From Microvirga arvi (GTDB lineage: Bacteria > Pseudomonadota > Alphaproteobacteria > Rhizobiales > Beijerinckiaceae), in the NCBI RefSeq assembly GCF_016892765.1, contig NZ_JAFEMD010000014.1, forward strand, positions 62,001-126,000: 64,000 nt of DNA, in the 5' to 3' direction. Below are positions 1-8,130 of the stretch, piece by piece; positions within the stretch are counted from its first letter, which is position 1, and each line of letters begins with the position of its first letter. The notes beneath the pieces are model-generated. The model saw only the letters and a program-made list of their open reading frames with translations, did no database searches and was not told where the DNA came from. The translations under genes and the position numbers were made by a program.

Positions 1-316
1 CATCAGGTGACAGTTCGTCGAGCAGGGGAATCACAGCCTGCTTGCAGGGATGGGTGATGTTGAGCCCTGCGAAACCGAATCGCTGAGCCGCATCGAGAAT
101 CCCGGGCAGAGCGTCTGCATCGAGACCGAGAGTCTCCAGATCGATCAGCTTGTAGATGTAGCGAAGACCCTGCTCAGCTCCTTCCCGCTCATGCAGCCTT
201 GGTGTTCGTGACGCCTGAATGCCAGTGCCGACCAGCCCGACGAGAACGGAAGGGTAGGTCGATACTCTCGAAGCTTCATCCGCCTGGGACAGGGGCGTGG
301 ATGTATTGTTCATCAT
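1..316 (-). CDS. shikimate/quinate dehydrogenase-like protein, C-terminus outside window
   Basis: The first about 105 codons of a minus-strand gene whose 3' part lies beyond the window edge. The N-terminal domain is that of the AroE/YdiB family: GLVGTGI at about residue 29, then the substrate-binding Ser/Thr-Pro-x-Leu-His stretch (SRTPRLHE), a Tyr-rich segment (GLRYIYKLIDLE) and GLNITHPCK, which contains the catalytic Lys region. The family reduces 3-dehydroshikimate or oxidises shikimate/quinate with NAD(P). It lies just upstream of position 1 and only 5 bp precedes no other gene on that side; the next gene, at 322, is a 3-dehydroquinate dehydratase. That context favours a catabolic quinate/shikimate dehydrogenase over the biosynthetic AroE. 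Two ATGs (316, 313) are possible starts. The cofactor-binding domain cannot be seen. Confidence 0.85.
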   Translation of the reverse strand, partial: MMNNTSTPLSQADEASRVSTYPSVLVGLVGTGIQASRTPRLHEREGAEQGLRYIYKLIDLETLGLDADALPGILDAAQRFGFAGLNITHPCKQAVIPLLDELSPD

Positions 317-321
317 AGGGT

Positions 322-771
322 TCAGGCCCTTGCGGGCGATTGGCTGATCATATCGAGAATAGCCTGCACCGCAATCGGGTAGCCCTTGGTTCCAAGGCCT
401 GCGATGACGGCAGTCGCTATCGGTGAGACATAGGATTTGTGGTAGATCTGCTCGCGCCGGTGGATATTCGAGATGTGCAACTCGATCATGGGGCCTGGAA
501 ACATCTTCAGAGCATCCATGATCGCCATGGAAGTGAACGTGAAGGCGGCCGGATTGATGATGATCCCGCTTCCCTCATCGATCGCCTCATGCACCCACTC
601 GATGATTTCGTATTCCCGATTCGACTGGCGGAAGACAATGGTATGGCCGGATGCGGCCTCCCGGCACATCGCCTCGACCTCAGCCAGGGTCGTCCGGCCG
701 TAAATCTCCGGCTCGCGGGTGCCGAGGCGGTTCAGGTTAGGCCCGTTGAGAATGTAGATCGGCTTGCTCAT
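322..771 (-). CDS. aroQ: type II 3-dehydroquinate dehydratase
   Basis: A 149-residue protein, the usual length of type II dehydroquinases, which are cytosolic dodecamers that interconvert 3-dehydroquinate and 3-dehydroshikimate. Visible are the N-terminal ILNGPNLNRLGTREPEIYG motif with the catalytic Tyr and the mobile-loop Arg, then RQSNREYEIIEWVHEA, the INPAAFTFTS segment, and IELHISNIHRRE containing the catalytic His. It sits 5 bp from the dehydrogenase-like gene and about 30 bp from a TRAP transporter, all on one strand, so it probably acts here in quinate catabolism (a QuiB role) and not in aromatic amino-acid synthesis. The start is an ATG preceding SKPIYILNGPN. Confidence 0.95.
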   Translation of the reverse strand: MSKPIYILNGPNLNRLGTREPEIYGRTTLAEVEAMCREAASGHTIVFRQSNREYEIIEWVHEAIDEGSGIIINPAAFTFTSMAIMDALKMFPGPMIELHISNIHRREQIYHKSYVSPIATAVIAGLGTKGYPIAVQAILDMISQSPARA

Positions 772-801
772 CGGTATCTGTCTCTAAAAATCGGAGCAGG
801 C

Positions 802-2103
802 TTATCCCTGGTAGCCAAAGAGGCGCGGCAGCCAGAGCACGGTTTCGGGCACGAAGGTCATGATCGCGAGTGCGACGATCATGGCGAAGAGGAAAGGCAG
901 CGTGTCGCGGACGATGTCGCGCAGCGGCTCCCCGGAGATGTTCGCCATGATGAACAGGAGCAAACCGTAGGGCGGCGTGATCAGCCCGATCATGATGTTG
1001 ACGACGACCACAACCCCGAAATGTACGAGGTCGATGCCGAGAGCCTGGGCCGTCGGGATAAAGACCGGCACCACGATCAGCAGGATCGCCGTTCCTTCCA
1101 GCACACAGCCGAGCAACAACAGCAGGATATTGACGAAGATCAGAAAACCGTTCGGCGAGAGGTCCCATCCGGCGAGCAGTGCCTTCACGCCTTCCGGAAT
1201 ATTCTCGACGGTGATGACATAGTTGAATACGAGGGCACCCGCGATCAGCATACCGATCGAGGAAGTCGTCCTCGCGCTGACGGCGAGGGCATTGTAGAAG
1301 TCGCGCCAGCTTACGCTGCGATAAAGCCCTGCCGATATGAGAAGCGCGTAACCGGCCGCGACGGCTGCAGCTTCCGTGGGAGTCATCACCCCGCTGTAGA
1401 TGCCGCCGAGCAGGACAACAGGCATCATGAGAGAGGGGAAGGCCTCCCAGGTGATCCTCGGGATTTTTCGCAAGGGGACCGGCTTCTCGACGGGGAAGTT
1501 CTTCCGGCGAGCGGTCGTCGCAACGATGATCATCTGGCTCAAGGCCATCAGAAGGCCCGGAACGACGCCGCCGAGGAAGAGAAAGCCAATCGACGCGTCG
1601 GAGACGAGGGCATACAGCACCATCGGAATGGATGGTGGGATGATCGGTCCGATTACGGAGGAGACCGCCGTGAGGGCCGCCGCATAGCTTCCCGTATACC
1701 GTCCGTCGCGGGTCATCATGACCTGCATCATGCGTCCCGTGCCGGCAGCGTCAGCGATGGCCGAGCCGGACATGCCGGCGAAGATGATGCTCTGCAGAAT
1801 GTTGACCTGAGCGAGGCCACCGCGGAAGCGGCCGACCAGCGCATTGCAGAACGCCATGAGACGGTCCGTCATGCTGCCGATATTCATGAACTCGGCGGCG
1901 AGAATGAACAACGGCACCGACAGGATGACGTAGTTGGAATACATTCCATTGAGGAGCTGCTCGGCGGCCGTTCCCATGTCCAGTCCCGCCAGGAACAGGT
2001 ACAGGATCGAGCCGGCGATCATCGCATGGCCGATCGGCAGTCCAAGAAAGGCGAGGGCAGTGATCGCGACGAGCGAGATCGAGAAGGGGCTGGTCAGGTT
2101 CAT
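802..2103 (-). CDS. dctM: TRAP transporter large permease (DctM family)
   Basis: A 433-residue, very hydrophobic protein of DctM size with about 12 membrane segments. It carries the family's GSAIADAAGTGRMM segment at about residue 120 and LITPPYGLLLFIMANISG near residue 360. It forms the Na+-driven transport channel with DctQ and the periplasmic DctP. The start chosen is the ATG at 2103 (MNLTSPFSIS), which overlaps the dctQ stop as ATGA and so implies translational coupling; an upstream extension would run into dctQ. Surrounding dehydroquinate and shikimate enzymes suggest quinate, shikimate or a related cyclic carboxylate as substrate. That is an inference. Confidence 0.93.
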   Translation of the reverse strand: MNLTSPFSISLVAITALAFLGLPIGHAMIAGSILYLFLAGLDMGTAAEQLLNGMYSNYVILSVPLFILAAEFMNIGSMTDRLMAFCNALVGRFRGGLAQVNILQSIIFAGMSGSAIADAAGTGRMMQVMMTRDGRYTGSYAAALTAVSSVIGPIIPPSIPMVLYALVSDASIGFLFLGGVVPGLLMALSQMIIVATTARRKNFPVEKPVPLRKIPRITWEAFPSLMMPVVLLGGIYSGVMTPTEAAAVAAGYALLISAGLYRSVSWRDFYNALAVSARTTSSIGMLIAGALVFNYVITVENIPEGVKALLAGWDLSPNGFLIFVNILLLLLGCVLEGTAILLIVVPVFIPTAQALGIDLVHFGVVVVVNIMIGLITPPYGLLLFIMANISGEPLRDIVRDTLPFLFAMIVALAIMTFVPETVLWLPRLFGYQG

Positions 2104-2618
2104 ACGCCGGAGCTCGCTTTGGTGGGATCGAATTCCTCCGGCGCCACGCCCCGCATGGCCTGCCAAGCGAGCCAGATGTAGCGAATGATGGTGGCGACGG
2201 CGAAGACGATATAGATCGAGAATAGCCAGTCGAACCGGATCTTGAGGTAACTTGTCCTCTCCACCTTCATGAAGGTGACGTAGTCGACGATCGCCGGAAG
2301 AGAGATGGTGTAAAGCACGATCAACACAATTGCACTGATGAGCGCCATCACACGCCGAGGTCCAGGGCCGACGGCGCCGTAGATGATGTCGAAGCGGATT
2401 TCCTCACGCTCGCTCACGACGAAGGCTGCACCCCACAGGACAAGCCAGAGCCAGAGGACGACGCTAATCTCGTGCGTCCATCCGATGGGAAGCCCCAGAA
2501 GATACCGGAAGGCAATCTGCAGGAGGAAGGCTGCGAACATCGCGGCCAGCATGGCGGCGGCGATGTTCTCCGCGCGCTTTGCAAGCCACGAGCCGAGCGC
2601 CCGCGATGATGAAGTCAT
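2100..2618 (-). CDS. dctQ: TRAP transporter small permease (DctQ family)
   Basis: A 172-residue membrane protein with four predicted helices. The family hallmark is the second helix region, FRYLLGLPIGWTHEISVVLWLWLVLWGAA, followed by EREEIRFDI. DctQ is the small membrane partner of DctM. The gene lies between dctP (about 90 bp upstream, with a strong hairpin between them) and dctM (4-bp overlap). The C-terminal tail (EEFDPTKASSGV) is soluble. Confidence 0.92.
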   Translation of the reverse strand: MTSSSRALGSWLAKRAENIAAAMLAAMFAAFLLQIAFRYLLGLPIGWTHEISVVLWLWLVLWGAAFVVSEREEIRFDIIYGAVGPGPRRVMALISAIVLIVLYTISLPAIVDYVTFMKVERTSYLKIRFDWLFSIYIVFAVATIIRYIWLAWQAMRGVAPEEFDPTKASSGV

Positions 2619-2663
2619 GAGAGCTGTTCCCTTCGTAAGAAGGCGCTGGGCGGATTTGAAAGG

Positions 2664-2696
2664 GCAGCCGCCAGAGCGCGATGCTCTGGCGGCTGC
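2664..2696 (-). terminator. strong intercistronic hairpin between dctP and dctQ
   Basis: A perfect 14-bp inverted repeat (2664-2677 with 2683-2696) with a 5-nt loop, 9 bp after the dctP stop on the minus strand. The following minus-strand bases are CCCTTTC, not a full U-tract, so I read it as a partial terminator or an mRNA-stabilising structure. It would let the binding-protein gene be expressed above the permease genes. Confidence 0.7.
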
Positions 2697-2705
2697 AAGT
2701 TAGCC

Positions 2706-3698
2706 TTACATCGCGTTGATCTTGTCGACCATGCCGGCCGGCCAGCTCTTTGCCAAGTCGGACGCCAGATACTTCTTCTGCGCGAATTCGCGGAAGGCCT
2801 TCAGGTCGGGCGTGTAGACCTCGAGGCCCTTCTCCTTGAAGAAGGTCGCGAGCTGTGCCTCCTGCTTAAGGTGCTCCTGCGTGCTCCACTCGATCGCTTT
2901 GTCGGCGGCCGCCTGGAAAGCTGCTTTCTTCTCCGGCGACAAGGAATCCCAGACTTTGTTGGACACGGCCAGAACGTCAAAACCCACGAGGTGGGAGGTG
3001 AGGGCGATCTGCGACATCACCTCATAGAACTTCATGTTCTGTACGTTCGGCAGCGGGTTGTCCTGCCCGTCGATGGCACCGGTCTGCAGCCCGGTATAGA
3101 CCTCGGCATAGGCCATCGGGGTCGGATTCGCCCCCAAAGACTGGCCGAGGAACTGCCAGGCATCGCCGCCGGGCATGCGCAGCTTGATGCCGGCGAGATC
3201 CTCAGGCTTGCTGATCTTCTTGTTCGGCTTGAGGCCCACATGCCGGGCGCCGAAATAGGTGGGTCCAAGGATATGGATGCCGAGCTTGTCGGAAGCCATC
3301 TTCTTCAGCTGCTGGCCGACGTCACTGGCGAACACCTTCTTCAGATGGTCGGCATCGCGGAACAGATAGGCGGAGGTGACGATGGACCATTCCGGAATCT
3401 GGTTCGAGATGTCCTGCGGTGCGATGTTGCCCATCTCGAGATTGCCGCGCTGCATGGCGACAAGCTCGGTGCCCTGCTTGAACAGGGTGCCGCCGTAATA
3501 GGGCTGAAGGTTGAAGCCTTGCGCCTTCACCGCCTCCCCGAACTGCTTCATCATGTTGGCTCGGATATCCTGCTCCGAGAACACGGCGGAAAATCTCAGG
3601 TTTGTGGGTGCTTGTGCGGCGGCCGGTCCAGCCATGCCCCATGTCACAAGGGCCGCACCTGCAGCCATCAAGGCACGCCTACTGATGTCAAATCCCAT
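2706..3698 (-). CDS. dctP: TRAP transporter substrate-binding protein (DctP family)
   Basis: A 330-residue periplasmic solute receptor. The N-terminus has a twin-Arg-like signal (MGFDISRRALMAAGAALVTWG, cleaved after AAA). Family features include the GGTLFKQGTELVAMQRGNLEMG segment, KPEDLAGIKLRMPG with the conserved carboxylate-binding Arg, and the YTGLQTGAIDGQDNPL motif near residue 200. The ATG at 3698 is preceded by GGAGAGG, which supports this start over longer in-frame extensions. It is the first gene of the transporter operon, divergent from two GntR regulators. The ligand is probably a cyclic hydroxy-carboxylate such as quinate or shikimate, judged only from the neighbours. Confidence 0.93.
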   Translation of the reverse strand: MGFDISRRALMAAGAALVTWGMAGPAAAQAPTNLRFSAVFSEQDIRANMMKQFGEAVKAQGFNLQPYYGGTLFKQGTELVAMQRGNLEMGNIAPQDISNQIPEWSIVTSAYLFRDADHLKKVFASDVGQQLKKMASDKLGIHILGPTYFGARHVGLKPNKKISKPEDLAGIKLRMPGGDAWQFLGQSLGANPTPMAYAEVYTGLQTGAIDGQDNPLPNVQNMKFYEVMSQIALTSHLVGFDVLAVSNKVWDSLSPEKKAAFQAAADKAIEWSTQEHLKQEAQLATFFKEKGLEVYTPDLKAFREFAQKKYLASDLAKSWPAGMVDKINAM

Positions 3699-3892
3699 GG
3701 TTTCCTCTCCTTCAAGTTGCCGCGCATTAGCCTGCGTCTCCGTGACACTATCTCTTCCGAGGTTCGCAAAATCAATAGGCATTTTACAGATCATCTGATA
3801 TTTTGAATTTTAACATATGAATCAAGATCCTTTGAAAGGAACTGGGTCAGGGAGGCCCGCATGATATTGGCTCAAGACAGGGCGGTGACGGG
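3699..3892. promoter_or_regulatory. divergent regulatory region dctP / GntR pair
   Basis: A 194-bp gap between divergent start codons. Bases about 3780-3830 are clearly more AT-rich than the surroundings and contain CATATG and several A/T runs, as expected for promoters and a GntR-type operator. I could not find one unambiguous operator dyad or a clean -35/-10 pair here. Confidence 0.45.
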
Positions 3893-4561
3893 ATGAGCAT
3901 CGAATTGATGGCGACATCCATTGCCGACCGCGCCTATGACCGGATTCGGGCTGACATCATATTCGGCCGTCTGGCTCCAGGGCTGCGGCTTCGTCTGGAC
4001 CGGCTAGCGAGCCACTACGGCGCGAGCGTGAGTACCCTCCGGGAGATCCTGAGCCGCCTCTCATCGGAGAGCCTCGTCATCGCCGAGGGACAGCGCGGGT
4101 TTAGGGTCGCCCCCGTATCACCTGAGGGTTTCGAGGATGTCGCGGCAATGCGGCTGCTCCTGGAGACCTACGCGCTGCCCCTGGCCTTTGCAGCCGGCGA
4201 TCTGGAATGGGAAAGCCGCGTCGTAGCCGCGCATCACAAGCTCGCCTTCATGGAACGGCGGATGCTGGCCGGAGATCAGGAGGGCACTGAGCTTTGGAAA
4301 CGCTATGACCGTGAGTTCCACCAATCCCTGATCGAAGCGTGCGGCTCCCAGACCCTGCTCGATCTCTATGGCGGTGTGTTCGACCAGTATCTCCGTTATC
4401 AGATGGTAGCCGTGGTGTTTCGCGGAGAGATCGCCGCTGAAGAGCATAGGGAACTGTTGGACTGCGCCCTGACGCGTAATGCCGGTAAAGCTTGTGATGT
4501 TCTCACACGGCATGTGAATGGATGCGTGGCCTATACGCTGAAGAGCGGAGCGCTGGCATGA
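3893..4561 (+). CDS. GntR family transcriptional regulator, FCD domain (first of tandem pair)
   Basis: A 222-residue cytosolic regulator. The N-terminal winged helix covers about residues 8-75 (AYDRIRADIIFGRLAPG, then VSTLREILSRLSSESLV). The C-terminal FCD effector domain has the metal-site pattern DREFHQSLIEACGS near residue 145 and a late RHV His. FCD-type GntR proteins usually bind small organic acids or sugar acids. It overlaps the next regulator by 4 bp (ATGA) and is divergent from the TRAP operon, so it probably controls quinate/shikimate uptake and degradation. Its close similarity to the following gene indicates a tandem duplication. Confidence 0.9.
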   Translation: MSIELMATSIADRAYDRIRADIIFGRLAPGLRLRLDRLASHYGASVSTLREILSRLSSESLVIAEGQRGFRVAPVSPEGFEDVAAMRLLLETYALPLAFAAGDLEWESRVVAAHHKLAFMERRMLAGDQEGTELWKRYDREFHQSLIEACGSQTLLDLYGGVFDQYLRYQMVAVVFRGEIAAEEHRELLDCALTRNAGKACDVLTRHVNGCVAYTLKSGALA

Positions 4562-5238
4562 GCGACCAACTTCTGATGATCTCTCAGCCCAACATGATCG
4601 GTGAAAGCGCCTACCAGAAGATCCGGTCCGATATCGTGTTCGGCCGCCTGCCTCCTGGCAAGAAGCTGAAGCTCGAGAGATTGAAGGCCGATTACGGTGT
4701 CAGCGTCAGCACGCTGAGGGAAATCCTGAACCGCCTGCATTCCGAGCGGCTCGTAGTCGCCGAGGGACAGAAAGGCTTCGAGGTGACGCCTGTCTCGATC
4801 GCGAATTTAAGGGAGATCGCAGCACTCCGACAGCTTCTCGAATGCCGCGCGCTGGAGCAGTCCTTCCGGGCAGGCGACATGGAATGGGAGGGCCGCGTCG
4901 TTGCTGCACACCACCGACTCGCTCGTATGGAGGCGCGGATGGCCCAAGGCGACAGAGCCCATACAGAGGAGTGGAAGCGGTACGATTGGCAGTTCCACCA
5001 AGCGCTGATCTCCGCCTGCGGATCGAAGATGCTGATCGACAACCATGCTGCCGTCTTCGACAAGTACCTGCGTTACCAAATGATCGCACTGAGCTATCGC
5101 GGTGACATTGCTGCCAAGGAACATGCACTCCTTATGGAATATGCCCTGAAGCGGGACGCGGCACGTGCCTGCGAAGTGCTTACACGCCATGTCGCCGGTG
5201 GCGTCGAGCATGCGCTCGCTACGGGAACGATCAGCTGA
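4558..5238 (+). CDS. GntR family transcriptional regulator, FCD domain (second of tandem pair)
   Basis: A 226-residue paralogue of the preceding gene. The same blocks recur in the same order: AYQKIRSDIVFGRLPPGKKLKLERL, VSVSTLREILNRLHSERLVVAEGQKGFEV, and an FCD domain with DWQFHQALISACGS and a terminal LTRHVAGG. The ATG at 4558 overlaps the previous stop, which decides this start over an upstream in-frame GTG/ATG. The pair could act as a heterodimer or respond to different intermediates; nothing in the sequence settles that. The dehydroshikimate dehydratase gene follows 65 bp downstream. Confidence 0.9.
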   Translation: MSDQLLMISQPNMIGESAYQKIRSDIVFGRLPPGKKLKLERLKADYGVSVSTLREILNRLHSERLVVAEGQKGFEVTPVSIANLREIAALRQLLECRALEQSFRAGDMEWEGRVVAAHHRLARMEARMAQGDRAHTEEWKRYDWQFHQALISACGSKMLIDNHAAVFDKYLRYQMIALSYRGDIAAKEHALLMEYALKRDAARACEVLTRHVAGGVEHALATGTIS

Positions 5239-5303
5239 AGAATAAAGGAGCAGGCCGGTACGACAACACGCTCCTGCATATAAGATTAAATGGATCGACA
5301 AGC

Positions 5304-7187
5304 ATGCGCACCGCCATTGCCACCGTCTGCCTGAGCGGCACCCTGACCGAGAAGATCGAGGCCATTGCGGCTGCCCAATTCAAGGGCGTGGAGATCTTTG
5401 AGAACGACCTCTTGTCCTTCAACGGCACGCCGGCCGATGCTCGGCGCATGATTGAGGGCCTTGGGCTCGAGACAGTCACCTTTCAGCCGTTCCGCGACTT
5501 CGAAGGCATGCCCGAACCGCAACGGTCGAAGGTTTTTGCCCGGGCTGAACGCAAGTTCGACGTCATGGAGGAACTCGGCTGCGATCTCCTGATGGTGTGC
5601 AGCAACGTCTCGCCAGACTCGCTGGGCGGGATCGAACGAGCGGCGGCTGACTTCCACGAACTCGGCGAGCGGGCTGCCAAGCGCGGCATGCGCGTGGCCT
5701 TCGAGGCCCTCTCGTGGGGGCGTCACATCCACGATTACCGCGATTCCTGGGAGGTTGTGAGGCGCGCCAACCATCCGGCCGTGGGCCTCGTGCTCGATTC
5801 CTTCCATGTGCTGGCGCGCGGGACGGATCTATCTGCGATCCGCTCCATTCCATCGGACAAGATATTTCTCGTGCAGATGGCCGATGCGCCGAGGCTCGAC
5901 ATGGACTACCTATCCTGGAGCCGGCATTACCGCTGCTTCCCGGGGCAGGGAGATCTGCCCATTGGAGAGTTCATGAATGCGCTCGGCGCAACAGGTTTCG
6001 ACAGCCTACTCTCCCTGGAGATCTTCAACGACCGCTTTAGGGCCGGTTCCGCACGCAGCGTCGCCATCGACGGGCATCGCTCGCTCATCGTTATGCTCGA
6101 CGAGCTCCGCCGGACAGGAGTGGTTCTGCCTGAACTTGCGGAACTGCCACCCAAAGCTGTCTGCTCCGGCGTAGAATTTGTCGAATTCGCCGTGGATGAG
6201 CGCAGTGTGGTCGGGTTTGAACGAACCTTGAGCGGGCTCGGGTTCCAGAAGGCCGGACACCATCGCTCCAAGGCTGTAAACCGCTGGCGCCAGGGAGATA
6301 TCAACATTGTCGTGAATGCAGACAAGGAGGGTTTCGCCCATTCCTTCAACATCACGCACGGCACCTCGGTCTGCGCCCTGGCTCTCCGGGTCAATGACGC
6401 ACCGGAAACCGTCGAACGTGCCACCACGCTCTTGGACCAACCTTTTCAGCAGCCGGTTGGGCCCGGCGAGTTGAACATCCCGGCGGTTCGTGGCCTTGGC
6501 GGCAGTCTTCTGTATTTCGTGGACCATAAGACCGGACTCGACCGGCTCTGGGACGTTGATTTCGAACCCACCGAAGTGAGCGATTTCGCCGGAGCGGGAC
6601 TGGTCACAGTCGATCACATCTCTCAGTCTATGCATTACGAGGAGATGCTGACGTGGCTCCTTTTCTACGGCTCGCTCCTCGAAGTGCGGAAGACTCCGGT
6701 TCAGACCGTAATCGACCCAGGAGGTGTGGTTCAGAGCCAAGCCATCGAGACCCATGACGGGTCGCTACGGCTGATCCTCAATGCATCCCAGAGCCAGCGC
6801 ACCCTGTCCTCGCGCTTTCTGAACGAGCTTTTCGGTTCGGGAGTCCAGCACATAGCGCTGGCCACGAGCGACATCCTGGCGACCGTGCAAAGCCTGAAAG
6901 AACACGGGGTCGATCTCCTGCCCATCCCCGAGAACTATTATGATGATCTCGAAGTCAGAACTGACCTCTCCGCCGATGATGTCGAGCGGCTTCGTGCCAA
7001 CAACGTTTTGTACGATCGAGAAGGCGAGGCCGAGTATTTCCAAGCCTATACGAAGACCCTGGAAGGCGGTTTCTTCTTCGAGATTGTGGAGCGGCGCCGC
7101 TACCGGGGTTATGGAGCGGTCAATGCACCCATCCGGCTCGCATCCCAAACCCATCTGGCCTCCATAACCGTGCCTCCCGAGCTTTAG
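5304..7187 (+). CDS. quiC: 3-dehydroshikimate dehydratase fused to HPPD-like domain (QuiC type)
   Basis: A 627-residue two-domain protein. Residues about 1-275 form a xylose-isomerase-like TIM barrel with the metal ligands of the AsbF/QuiC1 family: Glu in FEALSWGRH, Asp in LDSFHV, Gln in LVQMADAP and Glu in LEIFNDRF, plus RCFPGQGDL. Residues about 285-627 are a vicinal-oxygen-chelate module like 4-hydroxyphenylpyruvate dioxygenase, keeping the 2-His-1-Glu set (VDHISQS, HIALATSD, FFFEIVER). The known role of this fusion is conversion of 3-dehydroshikimate to protocatechuate, by the barrel domain; in QuiC1-type fusions the second domain is not thought to do HPPD chemistry. Dehydroquinate dehydratase, a shikimate dehydrogenase-like gene and the TRAP transporter complete the route. 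No protocatechuate ring-cleavage genes are in the window. Confidence 0.9.
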   Translation: MRTAIATVCLSGTLTEKIEAIAAAQFKGVEIFENDLLSFNGTPADARRMIEGLGLETVTFQPFRDFEGMPEPQRSKVFARAERKFDVMEELGCDLLMVCSNVSPDSLGGIERAAADFHELGERAAKRGMRVAFEALSWGRHIHDYRDSWEVVRRANHPAVGLVLDSFHVLARGTDLSAIRSIPSDKIFLVQMADAPRLDMDYLSWSRHYRCFPGQGDLPIGEFMNALGATGFDSLLSLEIFNDRFRAGSARSVAIDGHRSLIVMLDELRRTGVVLPELAELPPKAVCSGVEFVEFAVDERSVVGFERTLSGLGFQKAGHHRSKAVNRWRQGDINIVVNADKEGFAHSFNITHGTSVCALALRVNDAPETVERATTLLDQPFQQPVGPGELNIPAVRGLGGSLLYFVDHKTGLDRLWDVDFEPTEVSDFAGAGLVTVDHISQSMHYEEMLTWLLFYGSLLEVRKTPVQTVIDPGGVVQSQAIETHDGSLRLILNASQSQRTLSSRFLNELFGSGVQHIALATSDILATVQSLKEHGVDLLPIPENYYDDLEVRTDLSADDVERLRANNVLYDREGEAEYFQAYTKTLEGGFFFEIVERRRYRGYGAVNAPIRLASQTHLASITVPPEL

Positions 7188-7337
7188 GCTCTGCAAAGCT
7201 TTTAGTGCTCCCTCAGATGCCTATGCTCATATTCTTGCCCATCTTCGCTGAATTAAGAGATGGCTTGACCCTTTAGAGCCTTTTGATAGGGCAAGAACCC
7301 TATGAGAGCAGGCTTGATCCAGAGGAGCCCACCTGAG

Positions 7338-8078
7338 ATGCCATTGACCTCCCGTCTTGCAGGTTCAGCTATAGCTACGGTACTGGCGCTCAGTCCCTTG
7401 CCCTGTTTAGCTCAAGCTTCGGGTTCGACCGCAAAGCCGAAGCAGCCTGCGCCTAAAGACCAAAAGGCCCAGCCTCAAACTCCCGCCACGGTTGTTGTCG
7501 AGCTTAAGGCGGCACCGTTCCAACCGGAATGGACCAAGGTTTGTGGGCCAGATCAGAATGCCAAGGATCAGACCTGCTATACCACGCGCGACTTCGTTAC
7601 CGACAAGGGACAAAGGATCGTTGCAGTGGCCCTTTACGACGCGAAGGGGAAGGGGGCACAGAAAACGATGCGGATCATGATGCCGCTTGGCCTCCTTGTG
7701 CCCCCTGGCATTCGGATTACGGTGGACAAGAGCCAGCCGGCCTCAGGCCGTTACGCCACGTGTGTCCCTCACGGCTGCTTCGCCGAGGCTTTGGTGAAAG
7801 ATGACTTCGTGGCTGCCCTCAAAAAGGGTTCTATCCTAAGTGTGAGCGCCCAAAATCAAGCGGGGAAGGAGGTTACCTTCATGGTGCCGACAACCGGTTT
7901 TGGCAAAGCCTTCGACGGGCCGCCCATCGATCCCCAAGTGCTGGCCGATCAGCAGAAAAAGATCCAGGAGGAGCTTCAGAAGCAGGCAGAGGAAGTCCGC
8001 GGTCGCCAGATGAGCAATCCCGGCAACCCCGCCGAAGCTCCTGCCGCCAATGCCGGAACGACGGCGCCCAAAAATTAG
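7338..8078 (+). CDS. invasion-associated locus B (IalB) family secreted protein
   Basis: A 246-residue exported protein. The signal peptide ends in PLPCLAQA at about residue 27, followed by a Pro/Lys/Gln-rich linker. The IalB domain spans about residues 55-195: WTKVCGPDQNAKDQTCYTTRDF, with paired Cys, then IMMPLGLLVPPGIRITVD and CVPHGCFAEALV. The C-terminal 50 residues are Gln/Glu/Lys-rich and probably helical. IalB-like proteins are common in Hyphomicrobiales cell envelopes; the name comes from Bartonella erythrocyte invasion, and no invasive role should be assumed here. The ATG at 7338 has AGAGGAG upstream; an in-frame ATG at 7302 is an alternative. The gene is monocistronic and ends facing the next operon. 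Confidence 0.88.
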   Translation: MPLTSRLAGSAIATVLALSPLPCLAQASGSTAKPKQPAPKDQKAQPQTPATVVVELKAAPFQPEWTKVCGPDQNAKDQTCYTTRDFVTDKGQRIVAVALYDAKGKGAQKTMRIMMPLGLLVPPGIRITVDKSQPASGRYATCVPHGCFAEALVKDDFVAALKKGSILSVSAQNQAGKEVTFMVPTTGFGKAFDGPPIDPQVLADQQKKIQEELQKQAEEVRGRQMSNPGNPAEAPAANAGTTAPKN

Positions 8079-8082
8079 AGCT

Positions 8083-8100
8083 CGCAACCATATGGTTGCG
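8083..8100. terminator. perfect palindrome between convergent genes
   Basis: CGCAACCATATGGTTGCG is an 18-bp perfect palindrome placed 5 bp after the IalB stop and 30 bp from the stop of the opposing operon. It can form a hairpin on either transcript, so a bidirectional terminator is likely. Neither flank has a strong U-tract. Confidence 0.5.
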
Positions 8101-8130
8101 TTCTCGTCTCGCCTTTGGAGACCGGCGATG

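Noticed and set aside
439-2181. A 580-codon plus-strand open frame opposite aroQ and the TRAP permease genes
   Set aside because: Its translation is His/Asp/Arg-rich without any motif and lies exactly antisense to well-recognised genes; it is a G+C-driven shadow frame.
7188-7337. Promoter with TTGACC box near 7266 for the IalB gene
   Set aside because: No -10 box at an acceptable spacing was found.
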